13,224 nucleotides of DNA from an uncultured Clostridia bacterium. Lineage in GTDB: Bacteria; Bacillota; Clostridia; Christensenellales; DTU072. The translations under genes were made by a program, and so were the position numbers. The stretch lies in contig CALVOD010000026.1 in assembly GCA_944350065.1 (NCBI GenBank), positions 1 through 13,224 of the forward strand, given 5' to 3'. Numbering within the stretch: the stretch's first letter is position 1; every line of letters starts with the position of its first letter. This document shows, in pieces, positions 1 to 5,639 of this stretch. Under the pieces are notes generated by a model, which saw only the letters and a program-made list of their open reading frames with translations, ran no database searches and was not told the origin of the DNA.

Positions 1-3
1 TTG

Positions 4-32
4 CCTTGCTTGCAAGGTATAGTGCGCTATAC
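4..32. repeat. two abutting short inverted repeats
   Basis: Two near-perfect palindromes touch each other. CCTTGC/GCAAGG lies at 4-9 and 12-17 with a 2-base centre. GTATAG/CTATAC lies at 17-22 and 27-32 with centre TGCG. Their role is unknown. They could be an operator for a gene off the left edge or hairpins in the 3' region of the minus-strand gene. No coding sequence is seen in 1-134. Confidence 0.5.
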
Positions 33-50
33 TTATCTATATTTATGTGG

Positions 51-68
51 AAAAATTCCCTATGGGAA
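51..68 (-). terminator. probable intrinsic terminator of the O-antigen-ligase-like gene
   Basis: Read on the minus strand, TTCCC-ATA-GGGAA forms a 5-bp stem (68 to 56), extendable by a G-U pair, followed directly by five T. It sits about 70 bases downstream of the minus-strand stop codon at 135. The stem is short, so termination may be partial. The left arm could instead pair with a second GGGAA copy at 79-83, which precedes a T-rich run at 87-96 on the plus strand. Confidence 0.4.
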
Positions 69-134
69 CTGCGGAAACGGGAACGCTTTTTCTTTTAAAA
101 ACGTCGGTATAATCATCGTCTTAATCTGTCGCGA

Positions 135-1547
135 TTACGTTTCGCCATAGTAAAGTCCTCTTTTATCGGGCGGCGTAAGCGCTACGGTTTCGTTCGTCCT
201 TTCCACGGCAAGCGTCAGAAGCATCGCCATAACCATTATAGGATAAGGAATGAACGTTCCCGTATCCATCATACTGTATCCCTCGAACCCGAGGAAGGAC
301 AATAAAGCGAATTGCGCGAATACGTTGCGGTTTATTCTGCGGAAAACTATTCCGTAGCGCACCGCATAGAATATCGCGAACGCAACAATGCCCACCGCGC
401 CCGTCGAGCCTATTATCTGGAACAGCGTGGAATGGAACCAGTAGAAATACATTCCTTCGGGCTGGGCGTAATACTCGCCGTCGAAGCCCATTCCCGCGCC
501 GAATACGGGATTGTTACGGAAACATTCTATGGCTTCCGCATAGAGCTTGTCGCGTCCCGAAATCGTTTTGTCCTCGAGGTTGGCAAGCCTCGAAATGTAT
601 GCGTTCAGTTCGCTCATATTGGCAAAATACACCGCAAGTATCGCCGCCGCCACCACCGCAACGGGTATTACTATTTTCAGTTTCGCTCTGCCCTTGCATT
701 TTATCATCGCGTATACGGCAGTTATCACCGCCATGATCGTCCCGAAAAGTATGCCGCCGCGGCTGAACGTAAGCACCGTGAAACCGAAATTTATTATGCC
801 GAGAACGGTATACAGCACTTTTTGTTTTTCGGTCAGCGCAAGGTAAAATCCCATGGGCGAAGCGAGCAACAGCACCGTAGCGAGATTGTTGTCTATCGAC
901 CAGCCCGCGTCTATAACGAAACCGCGTCCCCACAGCTCGAACGGCGGCTTATTGACGACGTACAGGGTGATTATCTCCATTCCTATCAGTATCCCGTACC
1001 ATGTAAACACCTTAGCCGTATATTTCCCTATCGAAGCGAAGCCCCTTTCTTCCTTGCCGTAAAGAGCGAATAACAGATAAAAAATAAGAGGAAGGAAGCC
1101 GAGCATAAGCGTGTATGCGAGCGTACCGAGATAATTTTCCTTGGAAATAACGCCCGCACCTCCAGCAAGCATAGCCGCGGCTATAAGCAGTTGCGGTATC
1201 AGCATACGCATTCTCTTGCGTTCGGGGCGGTAATAAAAAATATGGAACACGAGCCCTATCACGAGCGGAATCGCCCCGGTAAGGCAAATAAAATATTCCG
1301 TGGGGTCCTTCATCGCGAACATCGCGGGAGCGTACAGTGCGACGGGCAGCATTGGCTTGAAATCGTCTACGACGATGAGCGCCGTTCCGGCGAGCACGGA
1401 GCCTACGAGGAATCCCCAGAAAATTTCTTTGGTGTACCAAGTGAAAAACACTACCGCGACCAGCGCGACGAGATACACGTCGGTATAAAAAAACTTTTGC
1501 AGCCCCTTAGGCGCTTTATCCGAAATCCTGAGTTTTGCTTCTTCCAT
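135..1547 (-). CDS. O-antigen ligase / polymerase (Wzy_C-like) membrane protein
   Basis: This is a 470-residue polytopic inner-membrane protein with about 12 hydrophobic segments, roughly from residue 22 to 447. Family features are a TFSRGG motif at residues 260-265 at a membrane edge, and a large outer loop at about 309-370 with SGRDKLY (330-336), NNPVFGAGMGF (345-355) and FHSTLFQIIGSTG (371-383). His372 lies where the family keeps a conserved His. The family (PF04932) joins or polymerises lipid-linked glycans on the outer face of the membrane. The ATG start has AGGGAAAG just upstream and its own promoter. No glycosyltransferase or flippase lies beside it, so the glycan (capsule, teichoic-like or other cell-wall polymer) cannot be inferred. 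Ligase versus polymerase cannot be told apart by eye. Confidence 0.8.
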   Translation of the reverse strand: MEEAKLRISDKAPKGLQKFFYTDVYLVALVAVVFFTWYTKEIFWGFLVGSVLAGTALIVVDDFKPMLPVALYAPAMFAMKDPTEYFICLTGAIPLVIGLVFHIFYYRPERKRMRMLIPQLLIAAAMLAGGAGVISKENYLGTLAYTLMLGFLPLIFYLLFALYGKEERGFASIGKYTAKVFTWYGILIGMEIITLYVVNKPPFELWGRGFVIDAGWSIDNNLATVLLLASPMGFYLALTEKQKVLYTVLGIINFGFTVLTFSRGGILFGTIMAVITAVYAMIKCKGRAKLKIVIPVAVVAAAILAVYFANMSELNAYISRLANLEDKTISGRDKLYAEAIECFRNNPVFGAGMGFDGEYYAQPEGMYFYWFHSTLFQIIGSTGAVGIVAFAIFYAVRYGIVFRRINRNVFAQFALLSFLGFEGYSMMDTGTFIPYPIMVMAMLLTLAVERTNETVALTPPDKRGLYYGET

Positions 1548-1576
1548 AATACTTTCCCTGAATTTTGCGGTTATAT

Positions 1577-1595
1577 TCGCGGACGCTTTCCGCGA
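1577..1595 (-). other. hairpin in the 5' leader of the O-antigen-ligase-like gene
   Basis: A perfect 7-bp inverted repeat, TCGCGGA/TCCGCGA with a 5-base loop, lies between the predicted transcription start (about 1597) and the ATG at 1547. It would form at the extreme 5' end of the transcript. It could stabilise the mRNA or be a DNA operator just past the -10 box. Confidence 0.5.
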
Positions 1596-1603
1596 TTTAA
1601 ATT

Positions 1604-1632
1604 ATTTTACCACAATACGTAAAGTAAATCAA
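1604..1632 (-). promoter_or_regulatory. sigma-A promoter for the O-antigen-ligase-like gene
   Basis: On the minus strand TTGATT (1632-1627) and TAAAAT (1609-1604) are separated by exactly 17 bp. The match is 4/6 at -35 and 5/6 at -10. The predicted start near 1597 gives a leader of about 50 bases. It is divergent from the glycosidase promoter, with 33 bp between the two -35 boxes. Confidence 0.6.
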
Positions 1633-1665
1633 CGGAATAAGCGTTATACGAATTATGCGGAGCTG

Positions 1666-1694
1666 TTGACTAATGCGCGCGCGGAAGATATAAT
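1666..1694 (+). promoter_or_regulatory. near-consensus sigma-A promoter for the GH2-nagA operon
   Basis: TTGACT (1666-1671, 5/6) and TATAAT (1689-1694, 6/6) lie 17 bp apart. The spacer carries the alternating tract GCGCGCGC. The predicted start near 1701 gives a leader of about 107 bases. No catabolite-response (cre) palindrome was found close by. Confidence 0.8.
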
Positions 1695-1700
1695 TTAAAT

Positions 1701-1760
1701 AGCGTCTGCGTTGCGCTCTTACGCGGCTCCGCCCGCGCGGACGCGCTAACGCGCGCAAGG
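1701..1760 (+). other. GC-rich structured leader of the GH2-nagA mRNA
   Basis: The first ~60 transcribed bases are strongly self-complementary. GCGTCTGCG (1702-1710) pairs with CGCGGACGC (1736-1744), with one G-U pair. An overlapping alternative pairs TTGCGC (1711-1716) with GCGCAA near 1753-1758. The two are nearly mutually exclusive, which would suit a switch or a protein-binding leader. No run of U follows either stem, so classic attenuation is not supported. Confidence 0.4.
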
Positions 1761-1807
1761 ACAAAAATCCGAATTTAAAAATCGGATAACGGAAAGGAGT
1801 TTAGCTA

Positions 1808-3973
1808 ATGAGAACCGTACTTAACATCGATTCCGGCTGGAAATTTACAAAAGAAGGCGAAACCGTCGCCGTGGATTTGCCCCATTCCTTCAATGCAGAA
1901 GACGGGCAGTCGCGCCCCGACTACTACAGGGGCAAATGCAGTTACTCAAAAAAACTGCCTCCGCTCGAAGGCGGCAGCTGGCTCGAAATAAACGGCGCCA
2001 ATTCGGTTGCGGAAGTCTACCTCGGCAATCGCAAGATCGCCGAGCACCGCGGCGGCTATTCCATGTTCCGCGTGGAGCTCACCCCCTATCTTAAAGAAAG
2101 CGACGAATTGCGTATCGACGTAGACAATTCCGACTTCGACGACGTATATCCGTCCACGGCGGATTTCACTTTCTACGGAGGACTGTACCGCGACGTGAAC
2201 GTCATAACGGGACTCGGTAAAAAGCACTTCGCGCTCGACAGCGGCAGAAACGGCGTTTTCGTAACTCCCGAAGTTCTTAAAGACGGCAACGGAAAACTCA
2301 CCGTTAAAACGGTGGTTCGCGGCGTGGAAGAAGGCGACGAAATAAAACTTACCCTTACCGACAGAGACGGAAAAGTCGCAGCTTCGCTCACCGCCGCAAC
2401 GGCGGCGGGCGAATATTCGCTCGACGTTAGCAACGTCTCGCTATGGAACGGAACGGCGGAGCCGTACCTTTACACTCTGCGTTGCGAGCTGTATTCGGCA
2501 GGCGTCAAAGAAGACGAGGTAACCGTTAAAACGGGCTTCCGAACTGTAACTTTTGATGCCGAAAAAGGCTGTTTCCTGAACGGAAAGCATATAAAGCTGA
2601 AAGGCGTTTCGCGCCATCAGGACAGGCTCGGAAAAGGTAACGCGCTTAGTTTGGACGACCACCGTGAAGACGTACGGCTCATACTCGAAGTGGGCGCAAA
2701 CTCGGTGCGCCTCGCGCACTACCAGCAGGACGAAAGGTTCTACGATCTGTGCGACGAGCACGGACTTCTCGTGTGGGCGGAAGTCCCCGTCATCTCGCGT
2801 TACTCCCCCGCCAAACAAGCCAACGCGAAAAGTCAGCTCACCGAGCTTATCACGCAGAACTACAATCATCCTTCGATATTCTGCTGGGGCGTTCAGAACG
2901 AAATAACCATCGGCGGCAAAGCCAAAGGCGTGGAGCCCGCGATCAAAGAGCTCAATGCGCTCGCGCATTCGCTCGATCCCACCCGTCCCACCACTTCGGC
3001 GCAGGTGATGATGTGCGCGCCGGACAGTTCTCTCAACAAGATAACCGACATTCAGGGCTACAACCTTTATTACGGGTGGTACGTCGAAAAATACACTTCT
3101 CTCGGCAGCTGGCTCGATAATTTCCACAAGATAAATCCCGAAGTGAAACTCTGTTTAAGCGAATACGGCGCGGAAGCGGTATTGCGTTATCAGACGGAAA
3201 TCGGAGAACAAGGGGACTACACCGAGGAGTATCAGGCAATACTGCACAACCATTACGCGCGGGAAATAGCGGCGCGGGACTGGATGTGGGGAAGCTACGT
3301 ATGGAATATGTTCGACTTCGGCTCCGCCAACCGCAACGAAGCGGGCGTCAAAGGCAGGAACAACAAAGGTCTCGTGACCTTTGACCGCAAAACCCGTAAA
3401 GACGCGTTCTACGTATACAAAGCCTATTGGAGCGACGAAAAATTCGTTAAAATATTAGGTTCGCGCTATGCGCGCCGCCCTATCGGCGCCACTACCGTGA
3501 CGGCTTGCTCCAACTTAAGCGAGGTAACTCTCACCGTTAACGGCGTAAGCTATACCTCCGCATGCGACAAAGTCGTCAGATTCGAAGGTATAGAGATAAA
3601 GCCGGGCGAAAACAAAGTAACTCTTACCGCGGGCAACCTCAAGGACGAAGCGGTATTCACCGGTATCGACTCCCCCGATCCCGAATATAAAATGCCCGCC
3701 GGAGCGGCGTCGTTCGTAAAGAACTGGTTCCGCTCGGAAGGCGGCGATTCCTCGGCGTATTATTCTCTTAACGACAGAGTGGGCGCGCTTATGAAAAGCC
3801 CCGAGATACAGACGGCGATCAACTCCTTCCTCGGTAAGAAAAAGTCTATGAAGATACTTGCGCGGCTCGCCGCTCCGTTCAAGGTTTCCACCCTTCTGAA
3901 ACTTGCGCACATAGACCCGCAGTTAGGCGACATAGTGGCGAGTTATCTGCAAACGATACCTAAAAAGAAATAA
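1808..3973 (+). CDS. glycoside hydrolase family 2 protein, beta-galactosidase-like
   Basis: A 721-residue cytoplasmic enzyme with no signal peptide, predicted to cleave a beta-linked terminal sugar with retention. The order is sugar-binding jelly-roll (about 1-135), immunoglobulin-like domain (about 140-247), TIM barrel (about 250-545), a further beta domain (about 555-620) and a helical tail (about 630-721). The acid/base is Glu365 in CWGVQNE and the nucleophile Glu452 in LSEYG. HYQQDERFYDLCDEHG (304-319) and GRNNKGL (516-522) are typical of the family. Asn518-x-Lys520 resembles the NxK motif of beta-glucuronidases, but related beta-galactosidases carry similar NxKG sequences, so substrate is unsettled. 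It is far shorter than E. coli LacZ and lacks the small-chain domain. AAAGGAG eight bases before the ATG fixes the start. nagA follows after 41 bp. Confidence 0.87.
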   Translation: MRTVLNIDSGWKFTKEGETVAVDLPHSFNAEDGQSRPDYYRGKCSYSKKLPPLEGGSWLEINGANSVAEVYLGNRKIAEHRGGYSMFRVELTPYLKESDELRIDVDNSDFDDVYPSTADFTFYGGLYRDVNVITGLGKKHFALDSGRNGVFVTPEVLKDGNGKLTVKTVVRGVEEGDEIKLTLTDRDGKVAASLTAATAAGEYSLDVSNVSLWNGTAEPYLYTLRCELYSAGVKEDEVTVKTGFRTVTFDAEKGCFLNGKHIKLKGVSRHQDRLGKGNALSLDDHREDVRLILEVGANSVRLAHYQQDERFYDLCDEHGLLVWAEVPVISRYSPAKQANAKSQLTELITQNYNHPSIFCWGVQNEITIGGKAKGVEPAIKELNALAHSLDPTRPTTSAQVMMCAPDSSLNKITDIQGYNLYYGWYVEKYTSLGSWLDNFHKINPEVKLCLSEYGAEAVLRYQTEIGEQGDYTEEYQAILHNHYAREIAARDWMWGSYVWNMFDFGSANRNEAGVKGRNNKGLVTFDRKTRKDAFYVYKAYWSDEKFVKILGSRYARRPIGATTVTACSNLSEVTLTVNGVSYTSACDKVVRFEGIEIKPGENKVTLTAGNLKDEAVFTGIDSPDPEYKMPAGAASFVKNWFRSEGGDSSAYYSLNDRVGALMKSPEIQTAINSFLGKKKSMKILARLAAPFKVSTLLKLAHIDPQLGDIVASYLQTIPKKK

Positions 3974-4014
3974 ATCAAATATATAAATAACCGGACATAA
4001 AGGCGGACATAACA

Positions 4015-5148
4015 ATGAAAATAGAAAACGTGATCATACTTCGCGACGGTAAAGCGGGAAGCGTTGCCGTAGACGTATACGCCGAAAACGGCGTGATAAC
4101 CGAGATAGCCGAACGCGGCGCGCCCGACGGAAACACGCTGTACGCTACGGCGGGATTTGTAGACGAGCACACGCACGGCGGCTACGGAATGGACTATTTC
4201 GCGGCTACGCAGGAAGCCGCCGACGCCGTCGGCAAGTTCCATCTCGACAACGGCACAACCTCTTACGTCGCCACTTCCGTTGCGACGAAACTTAAGGATT
4301 TAGATCGCCAGATAGCGGAAATAAGGAACCTAAAAAATAGATTTTCTGATATGATAGGTCTGCACATGGAGGGACCTTTCATCAACGTCGGTAAGAAAGG
4401 CGCTCAACCCGAGGAGAACATCAAAACGGTATTCGAAGACGAAGACGCGGAATTTTTTATCAAGAATAAAGATATGATCCGCATAGTGACGCTCTGCCCG
4501 CATACCGCAAGGAGCGTTCAGCTCGTGAAGTGCCTCAAAAGCTGCGGAATAATCGCAAACGCCGGACACGACGGCAGTATTTATCCCGAGATAGAAGCCT
4601 GCGTGGAAGCGGGACTCGACGCCGCCACTCACGTTTATTGCGCTTCGTCGGGACTCGGCAGGCGCAAAGGCGACCTCACCAAATATATCGGGCTCAACGA
4701 GACCGCCCTGCTCGACGCGCGTATCATGACCGAGGTTATCGCTGACGACATGCACATCTCCGAGCCGCTGTTCCGCTTCATATACAAAAACAAAGGTTAC
4801 CGCAAGATAATGCTCGTCTCCGATTCTCTGTCTGCGGCGGGTATGCCCGTAGGCACCTACAAGCTCGGCAGGGATATCGACGTATATAACAACGGAAAAG
4901 TAGCGTTGCTCGCCGACTTCAGCGCGCTTGCGGGAAGCATCACGCCCGTATCCAAAATGGTGGAAATAGTGGCTTCCTACGGCGTTCCCGTCGCCGAAGC
5001 CGCATATATGGGCAATCAGGCGCCCTGCGCTCACCTCGGTCTTACCGACCGCGACGTGGTAGCGGTGGGCAAGCGCGCCGATATCTGCCTTCTCGACGGA
5101 GCGGCGCGCCTTCAGGCGGTCTACCAACAAGGTAAACGCATAGTCTGA
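4015..5148 (+). CDS. nagA: N-acetylglucosamine-6-phosphate deacetylase
   Basis: A 377-residue cytoplasmic amidohydrolase that removes acetate from GlcNAc-6-phosphate to give GlcN-6-phosphate for glycolysis or wall precursors. Metal and catalytic positions are visible: His52 and His54 (DEHTHGG), Glu119 (LHMEGPF), His185 (NAGHDG), His206 (ATHVYCASS), His247 (ADDMHIS) and the likely general base Asp270 (LVSDS). Length matches the family. One oddity is CAS at 209-211, where E. coli NagA has Asn-Ala-Met next to the substrate phosphate; Arg217 in GRRKG may keep the phosphate contact. An AAAGGCGG ribosome site precedes the ATG. It is in operon with the GH2 gene. nagB is not in the window. It ends 12 bp from the convergent csoR stop, with no clear terminator between. 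Confidence 0.9.
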   Translation: MKIENVIILRDGKAGSVAVDVYAENGVITEIAERGAPDGNTLYATAGFVDEHTHGGYGMDYFAATQEAADAVGKFHLDNGTTSYVATSVATKLKDLDRQIAEIRNLKNRFSDMIGLHMEGPFINVGKKGAQPEENIKTVFEDEDAEFFIKNKDMIRIVTLCPHTARSVQLVKCLKSCGIIANAGHDGSIYPEIEACVEAGLDAATHVYCASSGLGRRKGDLTKYIGLNETALLDARIMTEVIADDMHISEPLFRFIYKNKGYRKIMLVSDSLSAAGMPVGTYKLGRDIDVYNNGKVALLADFSALAGSITPVSKMVEIVASYGVPVAEAAYMGNQAPCAHLGLTDRDVVAVGKRADICLLDGAARLQAVYQQGKRIV

Positions 5149-5160
5149 GCGTCTACTGCT

Positions 5161-5433
5161 TCAGCGGACTATTTTATCGAGCACTTTGGACAGTTCTTCC
5201 AGTTTGTCGCCTGCGTCGCCCGCTTTTACCGAATTGACGACGCAGGTGCGTAAGTGCGCGTTGAGCACCTCCTTGTTCACCTTGGCAAGGATAGCCTGCG
5301 TCGCCATTATCTGATTGGAAATATCTATGCAGTATTTCTTCTCGTCGATCATTCTCACCACGCCTACTATTTGCCCCGCGGCGGTTTTAAGCAACCTCAC
5401 GAGTTCGGCGTCGTTCCTTTCGTAGCCGTTCAT
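5161..5433 (-). CDS. csoR: copper-sensing repressor, CsoR family
   Basis: A 90-residue all-helical DNA-binding repressor of the CsoR/RcnR (DUF156) family. The Cu(I) ligand set is intact: Cys35, His60 and Cys64 (spacing C-x24-H-x3-C), with second-shell Tyr34 and Glu80 at the positions expected for true CsoR. This separates it from RcnR (nickel/cobalt) and from CstR (persulfide, no His). The family binds G/C-tract palindromes without copper and lets go when Cu(I) binds. Its ATG overlaps the copA TGA as ATGA, and its AAGGAGG lies inside the last copA codons, so it should be translationally coupled to copA. It would repress the operon through the operator at 8213-8227. Confidence 0.92.
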   Translation of the reverse strand: MNGYERNDAELVRLLKTAAGQIVGVVRMIDEKKYCIDISNQIMATQAILAKVNKEVLNAHLRTCVVNSVKAGDAGDKLEELSKVLDKIVR

Positions 5434-5639
5434 AGTCCCTCCTTAGCCTCATAGCCCGCGGCTTTCACCGCCTCGACGAGTTCTTCGGCGGTAGCCGACG
5501 AAGCCGTAACTTTCGCGCTCTTGTTCTCGAGAGAAACTTCCGCGCTCTCCACGCCCGCAACTTTTTCGAGCGCCGCTTTCACGCGCGCCACGCAGTGCAT
5601 GCACATCATGCCTTCTACCGAAATAACGTATTCTTTCAT
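5430..5639 (-). CDS. copZ: nested CopZ-like copper chaperone, in frame with the copA 3' end
   Basis: From an in-frame ATG (copA codon 799), 69 residues form a complete HMA fold of the size of free CopZ: MKEYVISVEG, the Cu site CMHC at residues 13-16, and a GYEA end. GAAAGGAG lies at 5657-5650, 10 bases before this ATG and inside the linker codons for Asn-Glu-Arg-Ser. A free chaperone would bind Cu(I) in the cytosol and hand it to CopA. The sequence shows the ATG, the ribosome site and the complete domain. That both a fused and a free form are made is inference. The alternative is a fusion whose old start is merely a relic. Confidence 0.5.
   Translation of the reverse strand: MKEYVISVEGMMCMHCVARVKAALEKVAGVESAEVSLENKSAKVTASSATAEELVEAVKAAGYEAKEGL

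Noticed and set aside
5141..5175. A bidirectional terminator between nagA and csoR
   Set aside because: AGTCTG and a downstream GGACT can pair only weakly, and there is no T-run on either strand.
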